Source: Spirochaetaceae bacterium (GTDB lineage: Bacteria; Spirochaetota; Spirochaetia; Treponematales; Rectinemataceae). From it: a stretch of 64,000 nt of DNA. Positions 16,019-24,430 of this stretch are shown piece after piece (position 1 is the first letter of the stretch; every line of letters begins with the position of its first letter). The translations under genes and the position numbers were made by a program. The stretch covers positions 1-64,000 of the forward strand of contig JANXYQ010000065.1 of the NCBI GenBank assembly GCA_025355995.1, written 5' to 3'. Under the pieces are notes generated by a model, which made no database searches, was not told the DNA's origin, and was given only the letters and a program-made list of their open reading frames with translations.

Positions 16019-16900
16019 CTATTTGACGAGAAGGTCCATGATGCGCTCGAGATCCTGGAGAGAGTAGTACTCGATCGCGATCGTGCCCTTCTTACCGTCG
16101 CCCTTGACGCTGACCTTGGTCCCCAAGGTCTCGATGAGTCGCTCCTCGACCTCGCGGATCTCGGGTTCCTTGACCTTCTCGCGGCGTGGGGGGCTCGCTG
16201 AGCCGCTACCCCGCGGAGAATTGAGCTCCTGGGCCGCGGCCTCGGCCTCGCGGACGGAAATTCCCTCGGCGATAATCCGGGCGAAGAGGAGATCGCGCCT
16301 GCCGGGGTCTATGACCGAGAGCAGGGCCTTAGCGTGGCCGGCGCTGAGCTCGCCCCCGCGGAGGGACGAGAGGACGGATTCGGGCAGCTTGAGCAGGCGG
16401 ATGCTGTTGGCTACTGCGCTCCGGCTCTTGCCCACGACGTCGGCCACCTCTTCCTGCGAGCGGCCGCCCATCGCCATGAGGGAGCGGTACGCTTCCGCCT
16501 CTTCCACGGGATTGAGGTCCTCGCGCTGGACGTTCTCGATCAGGGCTATCTCGAGGCGCTTCTCGGGAGTGAAGGAACGGACTATCACGGGCACTTCGGA
16601 GAAGCCGGCTATCGCCGCCGCCCTGAATCGCCGTTCGCCGGCTACGATGAGATAGGCGCCGCCGCCGGCATCCTCGACGAGTATCGGCTGGATGAGGCCG
16701 TGGGTCCTAAGGGAGCTGGCGAGCTCGGCCAGGGACTCCGCGGCGAAGGTCCTTCGCGGCTGGTCGGGGTTGGGCCTGAGCTGCGTGAGGGGAAGGGTCC
16801 GTACTCCCTCCCCGGGCGCCGTGCCGGCGTCAGGGATCGATATTTCCGAATCGGGGATGAGGGCTCCCAGGCCCTTGCCGAGCCCGAATTGCTTAGCCAT
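16019..16900 (-). CDS. parB: Chromosome partitioning protein ParB
   Basis: 293 residues. After a short N-terminal tail (KQFGLGKGLGALIPDS), the CTPase domain holds RPNPDQPRRTF, GLIQPILVE, YLIVAGERRFRAA and LIENVQREDLNPVEEAEAY. The helix-turn-helix SQEEVADVVGKSRSAVANSI follows near residue 155, and a C-terminal dimerisation region ends the protein. ParB-CTP loads at parS and slides; two parS sites are at 39281-39296 and 39330-39345. Its start overlaps the parA end by 8 bp. Confidence 0.97.
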   Translation of the reverse strand: MAKQFGLGKGLGALIPDSEISIPDAGTAPGEGVRTLPLTQLRPNPDQPRRTFAAESLAELASSLRTHGLIQPILVEDAGGGAYLIVAGERRFRAAAIAGFSEVPVIVRSFTPEKRLEIALIENVQREDLNPVEEAEAYRSLMAMGGRSQEEVADVVGKSRSAVANSIRLLKLPESVLSSLRGGELSAGHAKALLSVIDPGRRDLLFARIIAEGISVREAEAAAQELNSPRGSGSASPPRREKVKEPEIREVEERLIETLGTKVSVKGDGKKGTIAIEYYSLQDLERIMDLLVK

Positions 16901-17699
16901 TCGCTGAGCTCCCGATCGTCGGCTCGCCGACGGCCGCGAGACTCTTCTCCCGCTCGAGGAATTCCTTGGCCAGGGCCTCGTAGCTCTTGGCCCCGATGCA
17001 GCCCGGGTCGTAGAGGCAGATCGGCTCGCCGTGCGAGGGAGCCTCGGAGAGCCGCACGTTGCGCGGCACTATCGTCCGGAAGACCCTATCCTTGAAGTAG
17101 TCGGAAACCTGCTGGACCACTTCCTGGGCCAGCTTGGTGCGCGAGTCGTACATCGTGAAGAGTATGCCGCAGACCTTTAGCGCCGTGTTCATACCCTTCT
17201 GGACCAGGCTCACCGTCTGGAGGATCAGCGAGAGGCCCTCGAGGGCGAAATACTCGCACTGGAGCGGGACGAGGACCTCGTCCGCCGCTACGAGGCCATT
17301 GAGCGTCAGGATGCCCAGGGAGGGTGGGCAATCGATGAGGATGTAATCGTATTCGCGGGTCACGGTGGCGAGGGCCCGCTTCAGGTACTCGTTGCGATCC
17401 GTCTTGTCGACCAGCTCCACGGTGGCCCCGGAGAGGTCTATAGAGGAGGGAGCCAGGTCCAGCCATTCGACCTTGGTCGGCTGGATAATCTCCTTGAGGG
17501 AAACCTGCCCGGATATCACGTTATAGATGTTCTGCCCCCCGGGCTTTCGCCCGAGACCGCTCGTGCAATTCGCCTGAGGATCGAAATCGACGATGAGGGT
17601 GCGCTTGCCCGCCAGGGCGAGGTAGGCTCCTAGATTGATCGCGCTAGTGGTTTTACCCACTCCGCCTTTCTGGTTGACGAAAACGATGGTACGGGCCAT
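16893..17699 (-). CDS. parA: Chromosome partitioning ATPase ParA (Soj)
   Basis: 268 residues. The deviant Walker A motif is NQKGGVGKTTSAINLG (about 8-23), with Walker A' TLIVDFDPQANCTSGLG and Walker B YDYILIDCPPSLGILTLNG. It binds DNA nonspecifically as an ATP dimer and is released by ParB, moving origins apart. GGAGAGG precedes the ATG, and a TACACT -10 lies upstream. It is the first gene of the parA-parB unit. The pair is about 28 kb from oriC. Confidence 0.97.
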   Translation of the reverse strand: MARTIVFVNQKGGVGKTTSAINLGAYLALAGKRTLIVDFDPQANCTSGLGRKPGGQNIYNVISGQVSLKEIIQPTKVEWLDLAPSSIDLSGATVELVDKTDRNEYLKRALATVTREYDYILIDCPPSLGILTLNGLVAADEVLVPLQCEYFALEGLSLILQTVSLVQKGMNTALKVCGILFTMYDSRTKLAQEVVQQVSDYFKDRVFRTIVPRNVRLSEAPSHGEPICLYDPGCIGAKSYEALAKEFLEREKSLAAVGEPTIGSSANG

Positions 17700-17828
17700 G
17701 CAGCCTCTCCGCTCACTTGGTTCCGGCAGTGTAGCATATCCGGGCAGGTGCGTCCAAGCGATCGAGCGGCCACCGAGCTTGACCCAATGGGCATCGCCTA
17801 GCTACATTGTGGTACTAAGGAGATCCAC

Positions 17829-18053
17829 ATGCTCAATGACAAAGTCCTGCGCGCCATTCAGGACGTCCGCCCTTCCCTCCAGGCCGACGGCGGCGATATA
17901 GAGCTCGTTTCGGTGAGCGAGGACGGGATCGTCAGCGTGAGGCTCACCGGAGCGTGCGGAACCTGTCCCATGTCCACCATGACCCTCAAGATGGGCGTCG
18001 AGAATTATCTTAAGAAGACGATCCCCGAAGTCAAGGAAGTCGTGCAGGTTTAA
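17829..18053 (+). CDS. NifU-like C-terminal domain Fe-S scaffold protein
   Basis: 74 residues, a stand-alone NifU C-terminal domain. It has VRPSLQADGGDIELVSV and the cluster-binding CGTCPMSTMTLKMGVE (CxxC). Such Nfu proteins carry and deliver [4Fe-4S] clusters. AAGGAG precedes the ATG and a TACATT -10 lies further up. The stop overlaps the end of a small convergent ORF by a few bases. Confidence 0.93.
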   Translation: MLNDKVLRAIQDVRPSLQADGGDIELVSVSEDGIVSVRLTGACGTCPMSTMTLKMGVENYLKKTIPEVKEVVQV

Positions 18054-18211
18054 TTCACGCCGTCGTCGCAGGCCTCGTCGGCTGCGACCAGGCTCGAGGC
18101 TTCCTGGGCTTGCGGCTTGTCGCAGGGATCCAGATCGTCATCCGCGACCACCTTTTTCCCTTCACTCGATGCCGTTGCTCTTCCTTTCACATTGTCGTTG
18201 GAAGTGTTCAT
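18050..18211 (-). CDS. Small acidic protein (53 aa)
   Basis: An ATG at 18211 follows a strong GGGGAGG Shine-Dalgarno 5 nt upstream. The 53 residues begin MNTSNDNVKGRATASSEGKK, continue with ADDDLDPCDKP and end ACDDGVN. It is acidic and Ala-rich with two Cys. No membrane segment or known domain is visible. Coding is inferred from the Shine-Dalgarno and the clean frame filling the gap after cheB. It overlaps the nfu stop codon, converging with it. Confidence 0.5.
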   Translation of the reverse strand: MNTSNDNVKGRATASSEGKKVVADDDLDPCDKPQAQEASSLVAADEACDDGVN

Positions 18212-18269
18212 TTTATCCTCCCCTATATTCGAAAAATACTATAATAGGTCGGGATCGGATAGTCGTTTT

Positions 18270-19394
18270 CTAGCGATACTGCTTGGCAAGGCGTGATATC
18301 GTGGACGCCATATCGGTCAATCCCACCTGCTGGCTGACGTGCCCCAGCTCGAAGGCTACCTTGGGCATCCCATAGACGATGCACGAAGCCTCGTCCTGCC
18401 CGAGCGTCAGGCCGCCTTCCTTGTAAATCGTACCGAGCTCGCGCGCGCCGTCCCTTCCCATGCCGGTCATGATCACGCCCATCACCCTGTTCCCGTAGAT
18501 GCGCGCGACGCTCGCGAAGAGGATGTCTGCGCTCGGGCGGTGGCCGTTCTCGGGAGGAGCGTCCGAGAGCCTCGCCACGACGCCCAGGGGGCGCCTCTCG
18601 ACGACTATGTGCTTATCGCCGGGGGCGATCAGGACCCGGCCCGGCCGGAGTATGTCCCCATCCGCCGCTTCCTTCACGTCGAGCGGGCAGATCCGGTCGA
18701 GGCTCTTGGCGAATTCCTCGGTAAAGCCGGGGGGCATATGCTGCACAACTAGCACGGGCTGCTGGAGGTCGGCGTCTATCTTCGCGAAAACCTCACGCAG
18801 GGCGTTCGGCCCGCCGGTCGAGATGCCGATCGCTATCGCCTCGAGCGGTCCCGGCTGACGGCTGGGCTTGGGCGGCTCCCCGCGCGCCCTCTCCGCCGCC
18901 CTCTCCTCGAGGAGAGGCGCGGGAGCGAACATGCGCTCGGGCGCCTCGAACTCGTATCGGGGAGGGGTCTTTCCCTTGCGCCGCTGGTGCTGGGTCCCGT
19001 AGGCTAGGAGGAGGCGAGACAGCTCGCCCGCGACCGTATGGATGTCCGAGGAGACGGAGCCCGAAGGCTTGGTGATGAAGTCCGAGGCCCCTAGGGATAG
19101 AGCCTCGATCGTCACCTGCGCTCCCTCCTTGGCAACGGAGGAGAGGATGATTACCGGTATATCCAGGCCGAGTCGCTTCCGCTCCTTGAGGAACTCGATG
19201 CCGTTCATCTCCGGCATCTCGATATCCAGGACGATTACGTCGGGGTCGCAGCGGGGTATCTTTTGGAGCGCGAAGACGCCGTTCATCGCCTTGTCGGCGA
19301 CGGACAATCCTGGCGTGGCCTCGATTATCTTCGAGATGAGGTTGCGCATGAGGGCCGAATCGTCGACGACGAGGACTGAAACCGGATCAGGCAC
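18270..19394 (-). CDS. cheB: Chemotaxis response regulator / protein-glutamate methylesterase CheB
   Basis: 374 residues from GTG 19394, preceded by GGGAG. A receiver domain (VSVLVVDDSALMRNLI; phosphorylated Asp in DVIVLDIEMPEMNG; Lys in FITKPSGS) is joined by a linker of about 60 residues to the methylesterase domain. Its triad residues are Ser in GISTGGPNAL, His in VVQHMPPGF and Asp in MTGMGRDGA. It removes methyl groups and deamidates Gln on chemoreceptors, opposing CheR encoded immediately upstream. The frame is open further upstream, into cheR, but that is not coding. Confidence 0.96.
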   Translation of the reverse strand: MPDPVSVLVVDDSALMRNLISKIIEATPGLSVADKAMNGVFALQKIPRCDPDVIVLDIEMPEMNGIEFLKERKRLGLDIPVIILSSVAKEGAQVTIEALSLGASDFITKPSGSVSSDIHTVAGELSRLLLAYGTQHQRRKGKTPPRYEFEAPERMFAPAPLLEERAAERARGEPPKPSRQPGPLEAIAIGISTGGPNALREVFAKIDADLQQPVLVVQHMPPGFTEEFAKSLDRICPLDVKEAADGDILRPGRVLIAPGDKHIVVERRPLGVVARLSDAPPENGHRPSADILFASVARIYGNRVMGVIMTGMGRDGARELGTIYKEGGLTLGQDEASCIVYGMPKVAFELGHVSQQVGLTDMASTISRLAKQYR

Positions 19395-19408
19395 GGCACG
19401 CTCCCACT

Positions 19409-20224
19409 TCAGACGTTCTTTCGATAGAAGGTCGCCCAATCGGTTTTCACGAATTCGAACTTTGTGTTCATGCCGAAGAGCGATTCGGAATGGCCGATGA
19501 ACAGGAAGGATTTCGGGGCCATGGATTCCCAAAAGCGCTCTATGGCCGCCTTCTGCGCCGCCTCGTCGAAGTAAATCAGGACGTTGCGGCAGAAGACGAC
19601 GTCGAGCCCCCTGAGGCCCGAGTCGTTCTTCAAGTTGTGGTAATCGAAGCGGACGTTTTTTTTAAGCTCGTCCTTGAGCTGATAGCCGCCCGGCTTCTTG
19701 TCGAAATGCTTGGGCAGGTAGCCCTCGGGTATGCCGGCTATGCGCGAATCCGCGTAAAATGCCTCCTTCCCGACCATGAGGCATTTTAGGGAAATATCGC
19801 TAGCCACTATCTCGAAGCTCCAGCCGGCGGGAAGTATCTCCTTAAGGAGCATCGCGAGCGTATATGGCTCCTCGCCCGTCGAGCAGCCGGCGCTCCAGAA
19901 TCGAAGCCTGCGCTCGCCGCCAGATCCCTTCATTTTTATAAGCTCCGGGACGACATATTTCTCGATCGCGTCGAAATGGGCCTGGTTCCGGAAAAAACGC
20001 GTGAGGTTGGTCGTGACCGAGTCGAGGAGGGTCTTGAGCTCCTCTTTATCCCTCGTTATGAGGGAGAAGTAGTCCTTGAGGCTGTCGAGCTTCTTCTCCC
20101 GAAGGCGCTCCTTGAGCCGACTCTCGAGTATTGAGCGGTTGGTCGCCGAGAAAGTGATACCGCTGGCGTCGTAAATGAGCTTTCTGTACAGCTCGAAATC
20201 GGCGTCGCCCAAGAAGTCGGACAT
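19409..20224 (-). CDS. cheR: Chemotaxis protein methyltransferase CheR
   Basis: 271 residues from ATG 20224, with AAAGGG just before. The N-terminal helical domain has FELYRKLIYDASGI and SVTTNLTRFFRNQAHFD. The SAM-binding domain has LRFWSAGCSTGEEPYTLAMLL and later DVVFCRNVLIYFDEAAQ. CheR methylates glutamates of chemoreceptors. It precedes cheB by 14 bp on the same strand, making a two-gene adaptation unit. No receptor or kinase gene is in the window. Confidence 0.96.
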   Translation of the reverse strand: MSDFLGDADFELYRKLIYDASGITFSATNRSILESRLKERLREKKLDSLKDYFSLITRDKEELKTLLDSVTTNLTRFFRNQAHFDAIEKYVVPELIKMKGSGGERRLRFWSAGCSTGEEPYTLAMLLKEILPAGWSFEIVASDISLKCLMVGKEAFYADSRIAGIPEGYLPKHFDKKPGGYQLKDELKKNVRFDYHNLKNDSGLRGLDVVFCRNVLIYFDEAAQKAAIERFWESMAPKSFLFIGHSESLFGMNTKFEFVKTDWATFYRKNV

Positions 20225-20374
20225 TACCCTTTGTCTCCGTTTTCCCCGCTTAGTCGACGGGAACGCGTAAAAAAGCATAGGCGGCGGTATCCGGGGTGTC
20301 AATAGCGCCTATATCGAGCTATCCGCGCGTCGCACAATGAAATCGGCCGGCGAACGGGATAGATTTAGGACGGT

Positions 20375-20842
20375 ATGGAAAACGGCATTTTAGAAATGCG
20401 AGTCCGCGGCGTCTCCATGGAAGCCGACGATCCGATCGTCATCCTGGAAGATCGCATGACGGACCGCCGCCTCCTGGTCCCCGTCGGCCCCTTCGAGGCG
20501 AGCGCGATCATCCTCGAGCTGGAGGGGATATCGCCTCCCCGGCCGCTGACCCATGACCTCCTCGCCTTTTTCTTCGAGGAGGGGGGCTACAGCCTCGAGG
20601 AGGTAGGCTTATTCGGCGATGGCGGATCGGGCATTCGGTCCAGGCTCACCTACCGCAAGGGCCTTCGTAAATTCGAGAAGGAAGTCCGGCCCTCCGACGC
20701 CCTCGCCCTGGGACTGAGGCTCGGCGCGCCCCTCCGGGCCGAGACCGCCTTGGTCGAGCTCCAGGAGAAGGGCTGCGTACCTCGCTCGCGCCCGAGGATC
20801 GTAGCCCTCGAGGATTGGAAGGCGAAGGCCCTTCGAGCCTAA
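20375..20842 (+). CDS. Bifunctional nuclease (BFN/DUF151) domain protein
   Basis: 155 residues. The BFN pattern is present: ADDPIVILEDRMTDRRLLVPVGPFEASAIILELEG, then RPLTHDLLAFFFEEGGYSLEEV, and KEVRPSDALALGLRLGAPL with the conserved SDALALA-like loop. Some members cut DNA and RNA in vitro; the cellular role is unclear. The start at 20375 has AGGA close by. It precedes the DUF5312 gene, which has its own promoter. Confidence 0.88.
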   Translation: MENGILEMRVRGVSMEADDPIVILEDRMTDRRLLVPVGPFEASAIILELEGISPPRPLTHDLLAFFFEEGGYSLEEVGLFGDGGSGIRSRLTYRKGLRKFEKEVRPSDALALGLRLGAPLRAETALVELQEKGCVPRSRPRIVALEDWKAKALRA

Positions 20843-20857
20843 TCCCGCGATCGAGGC

Positions 20858-20886
20858 TTGATGCCGGCTTGTGTCGCCCGTACAAT
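20858..20886 (+). promoter_or_regulatory. Promoter of the DUF5312 gene (leaderless type)
   Basis: TTGATG (20858-20863), a 17-bp spacer and TACAAT (20881-20886). Just 6 nt separate the -10 from the ATG at 20893, and no Shine-Dalgarno exists, so the mRNA is predicted to start at the AUG. Confidence 0.65.
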
Positions 20887-20892
20887 TCCCTC

Positions 20893-22566
20893 ATGGGTAT
20901 CCTCGAAAGAATAAAAGATTGGTTCGCCCGCGCCCTGTCCCGAGATCCTGAAGAAGCTCATCGCAAGGCCGAGATAAGGAAACTGCAGGGCCTCCTGGCC
21001 GAGCTCAAGCCCCCCTACTACCGACCCAAGCAAAACCTCGTGCTGCCGGGCTTCGCCCATGCCGTGCATCACTTCTACTCCCTCCTCAGGCCCCTGGCGG
21101 AACTCGCCAGGTCCACGATAGCCAATTCGGACATACGGGTCTCTCAGCGCTATTTCGACTATCTCATAGACAGGCGGCTGCCCTCGGCCGAGCAGGAGCG
21201 CAAGCGTTTCTTCGCCTACGAAGGCATGGCCGAGCGGATCCAGGCCGCGCTCAAGCCGGACGAAGAGCTGGAAACCATCATCCGCGAGTTCCAGGCCTTC
21301 CTCGGCTCCCTCGACGCCCTCGGCTCGCGGGCGGTCAACGCCGATCTCTACGAGGTAGAGCGCTTCATCGACCTTTGCCGGCACGACTACGAGCGTCTCG
21401 TGGGCCTATTCGACCCAAGCGCCAACATCGACGACTCGCGCTATAAGCCCGACTTCGCGCCGGTCTCAGGCGAGCAGGTCCTCCCCGAGCTCGCCGACTT
21501 CTATTACTTGACGGAATCTTTCGTCTTCTCGCCCCAGCTGAAGGAGAATATCCTGCGCCTCCTCGAGAAGCGCCAGCCTGACAGCTTCGACGCCGCCAAG
21601 AAGGCCAAGATCGATAAGCTCTTCTCGCAGCTCGACAAGACGGTCTCCGAGCGCCTCAGCAGGGACATCCTCCTCGCGATGATGCGAGTCGTTAAGGACG
21701 ATCCGGCCTACACGCCCGTCACCCCGCGCGAGAGGCGGGATTTCCTGGAGGCCTACAGGAGGCGCCTGGTCACCCAGTTCGACAAGGACCGGGAACGGAT
21801 CCTGCGCGAGCAGCACGAGAGCGCGATCGCGGCGGATATCAGGAGCCTCTTCGGGGAAGCGGACATCGCCGAAATCGACGGCTACGACGAGGAGCACGAT
21901 TCTTTCCTGCGGCGGGAGAGCCCGAACGGCTTCATCTGGATCAAGCCCCTGCGGATACTCAAGACCTTCGTGGCCGTCGAGTTCGAGCCTCGTCTCAAGG
22001 AATCGATTAAGCGGATCCTCGTGGAGGGATACTTCGATAACAAGAGCTTCCAGAACAACCTAGCCAACATCCTCTACCAGTGCGAGCGCTCCGGCGGACG
22101 GATCGTGGAATTCGAGGAGCAGCTTCGGGGCAACAGCCGGATATCCCTGGTCGCCATGAAGAGGTATATCGAGGAGATGCGGAGGGGCAAGGACATCGGG
22201 TCCTTCCTCGGTAGGCTGGTCGACGCGATAAACGACAAGGCCCGCGAGATCGTCGAGGACGAGGCCGGCCTATTCGCGATGCTCGGGGAGGCCCTCGGGG
22301 ACCTGCTCTCCGATTTCAGGCGCTCGAGCCCCGATCTCGTGACCAACATCCGAACGCTCGGGGGCGGTCGAAACCGCGAGATACTAGCCCAAGTGCAGGA
22401 AGGACGCGAGCGCATCCTGGTGCTGGTGAAGATAATGCGCAATTTCACCTTCGTTAAGAGCGCGCTCGGCGGCCCGGCCAAGCCGGGGGCGCCCTCCGCT
22501 ATGGACCTCGAGTTCCCTCTGACGCCCGCCGGACTCGACGAGGCGGAGCAAGCCGAGGAGCTTTAG
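20893..22566 (+). CDS. DUF5312 family protein (spirochaete type)
   Basis: 557 residues, hydrophilic, with long predicted helices. It starts MGILERIKDWFARALSRDPE; a middle section has PLRILKTFVAVEFEPRLKESI and a late section has LFAMLGEALGDLLSDFRRSS. I recognise it as the spirochaetal DUF5312 family of unknown function; no catalytic motif, signal peptide or membrane segment is evident. ATG 20893 is chosen because a promoter lies 6 nt upstream; the open frame reaches back to 20815, inside the previous gene. The stop overlaps the purD stop from the other strand. Confidence 0.75.
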   Translation: MGILERIKDWFARALSRDPEEAHRKAEIRKLQGLLAELKPPYYRPKQNLVLPGFAHAVHHFYSLLRPLAELARSTIANSDIRVSQRYFDYLIDRRLPSAEQERKRFFAYEGMAERIQAALKPDEELETIIREFQAFLGSLDALGSRAVNADLYEVERFIDLCRHDYERLVGLFDPSANIDDSRYKPDFAPVSGEQVLPELADFYYLTESFVFSPQLKENILRLLEKRQPDSFDAAKKAKIDKLFSQLDKTVSERLSRDILLAMMRVVKDDPAYTPVTPRERRDFLEAYRRRLVTQFDKDRERILREQHESAIAADIRSLFGEADIAEIDGYDEEHDSFLRRESPNGFIWIKPLRILKTFVAVEFEPRLKESIKRILVEGYFDNKSFQNNLANILYQCERSGGRIVEFEEQLRGNSRISLVAMKRYIEEMRRGKDIGSFLGRLVDAINDKAREIVEDEAGLFAMLGEALGDLLSDFRRSSPDLVTNIRTLGGGRNREILAQVQEGRERILVLVKIMRNFTFVKSALGGPAKPGAPSAMDLEFPLTPAGLDEAEQAEEL

Positions 22567-23819
22567 CCGCCGAAGATACTCGCTCCGATGTCCCGCCTGA
22601 ACCAGGCTCCCTCGAAGCGCGGCTTCTCCGCGAGGGCATAAGCCTCGCGGCGGGCGGCGGTCCAGTCGCCGCCCAAGCCTACCGCGGTGAAGCAGCGTCC
22701 GCCTCCAGTCACGAGGGAGCCGTCCCCCCGACGCGATGTCGAGGCGTGGAACAGCAGAGAATCGTCCTCCGTGCCGGCTAGGTCGACCGGGATGCCCTTA
22801 GGATAGGCACCAGGATAGCCCGGGGCCGCGATCACGACGCCGCAGGCGGCCTTCGCGGAGAAGCGGGGCCTGAGGGAGCATAGCGCGCCCCTTGCGACGC
22901 CGCCGAGCAGGTCGCCGATGCCCGTCTCGAGCAGGGGAAGGAGGGACTGCGTCTCGGGATCGCCGAAGCGCACGTTGTATTCGAGGAGCTTCGGCCCCTC
23001 GCCGGTCAACATGACCCCGAAGAAGAGCACGCCTCGATATCCGAGTCCCTCCGCCTCCATCCCCCGAAAGGTCGGCGCTATGATCTCGCTCTCGATACGC
23101 GCCATGGTCGCGTCGTCGGCATAGGGAACCGGGCAGACTGCGCCCATCCCTCCGGTATTCGGACCGAGATCGCCCGGGTACGCCTTCTTGTGATCGGCGC
23201 AGGCTGGCAGGACTAGATAGTCGGATCGATCGCAGAGGGCGAACACCGATAGCTCGCGTCCGACGAGGAACTCCTCGGCCAACAGCTCGTCCGACTCGAG
23301 CACGGCTTCGCCGAAGGATAGGAGTTCCGCCGGGTCGTCGGACTCGAGGACGCCCTTCCCAGCCGCGAGGCCGCTCTTCTTGAGAACGACGCGCTTGCCG
23401 CGGCCCTCGTCGAGGAAGCGCCGCAGGTCATCCGTTCGGGAGAAGCGCTCCGTGCAAGCGCAGGGCACGCCCCATCGCTCCGAGAACGACCTGGCGAAGG
23501 ACTTGCTGCATTCCAGGGCCGCCGCCTTCCTGGGCGGGCCGAAGGCGGGCACCCCTGCCGCCTCGAGTGCATCTATCAGACCCGCCGCGAGGGGGCCTTC
23601 CGGACCCACGATGACGAGGCCGATCCTCAACTCGCGCACGGCACGAAGGACTTCCTGGGAATTTTCGGGATCGACGGGGATGTTCACGGCAATGGCGGCG
23701 GTGCCCGCGTTGCCGGGCGCGCAGAATACCGCGCTGCTCGCTCCGTCCCCCGAGTTCGACGCGAAGGCCCAGGCGAGGGCGTGCTCGCGCGCGCCCGAGC
23801 CCGCTATAAGTACTCTCAC
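22563..23819 (-). CDS. purD: Phosphoribosylamine-glycine ligase PurD
   Basis: 418 residues. PurD joins phosphoribosylamine and glycine using ATP, step 2 of purine synthesis. Visible motifs are the N-terminal LIAGSGAREHALAWAF, the ATP-grasp loop VLKKSGLAAGKGV, DHKKAYPGDLGPNTGGMGAV, and LLEYNVRFGDPETQ with metal ligands. It is the last gene of the pur operon and overlaps purN by 4 bp. Full length for the family. Confidence 0.97.
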   Translation of the reverse strand: MRVLIAGSGAREHALAWAFASNSGDGASSAVFCAPGNAGTAAIAVNIPVDPENSQEVLRAVRELRIGLVIVGPEGPLAAGLIDALEAAGVPAFGPPRKAAALECSKSFARSFSERWGVPCACTERFSRTDDLRRFLDEGRGKRVVLKKSGLAAGKGVLESDDPAELLSFGEAVLESDELLAEEFLVGRELSVFALCDRSDYLVLPACADHKKAYPGDLGPNTGGMGAVCPVPYADDATMARIESEIIAPTFRGMEAEGLGYRGVLFFGVMLTGEGPKLLEYNVRFGDPETQSLLPLLETGIGDLLGGVARGALCSLRPRFSAKAACGVVIAAPGYPGAYPKGIPVDLAGTEDDSLLFHASTSRRGDGSLVTGGGRCFTAVGLGGDWTAARREAYALAEKPRFEGAWFRRDIGASIFGG

Positions 23820-24430
23820 GGCTTCCCCCCTGCCGAGTCGACCGCGTCGAGCAGGCTAAGGACGGCCCGCGGGTAGATCTCATGCTCGATCTCGTGGACC
23901 TGGGCCTCGATTTGGCCCAGGTTTTCACCCGGCTCGGCGAGGAAGGCCGCGCTCGCGATGGCCGGCCCCGAGTCCATGCCCTCGTCGACGAAATGGACGG
24001 TCGCGCCGAACTCGCGCTCCCCGGCCTCGAAGGCCCTCGAGATGGCGCGCGCTCCCGGCCACTTGGGCAGGAGGGCCGGGTGGACGTTCACGATCCGGCC
24101 ACGGCGCTGGGCGACGAAGGACGGCGATAGCATCCTCATGAAACCCGCCAGAGCTACGAGATCGGATTTCGCCTCATCGAGCGCGGCGGCTATCTCGGCT
24201 TCAGCCTCCTCGATGCCGCGTTTGTAATACCCGACGTATCGGGCGGGCACGGCCAGCCCTGCAGCCCGCTTCGCCGCGAAGGCCTCCCTGCGGTCGTAGA
24301 TAAGGAGGACGCATTCGTGTCGCGGGGCCTCGCGCCGCGTATCCTCGCGCCGCGTATCCTCGCGCAGGGCCTCTACGAGGGCTTGGAAATTCGACCCGTT
24401 GCCGCTCGCCAATACGGCGAGCCTAGCCAC
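23816..24430 (-). CDS. purN: Phosphoribosylglycinamide formyltransferase PurN
   Basis: 204 residues from GTG 24430, which overlaps the purM stop by 8 bp. PurN formylates GAR with 10-formyl-THF, step 3. Motifs: VLASGNGSNFQAL, LAGFMRMLSPSFV, and the catalytic NVHPALLPKWPGA followed by ATVHFVDEGMDSGP. A tandem repeat of 15 bp near 24337-24365 encodes EDTRREDTRRE, an insertion in a surface loop. The frame is open upstream, but that part lies in purM. Confidence 0.96.
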   Translation of the reverse strand: MARLAVLASGNGSNFQALVEALREDTRREDTRREAPRHECVLLIYDRREAFAAKRAAGLAVPARYVGYYKRGIEEAEAEIAAALDEAKSDLVALAGFMRMLSPSFVAQRRGRIVNVHPALLPKWPGARAISRAFEAGEREFGATVHFVDEGMDSGPAIASAAFLAEPGENLGQIEAQVHEIEHEIYPRAVLSLLDAVDSAGGKP

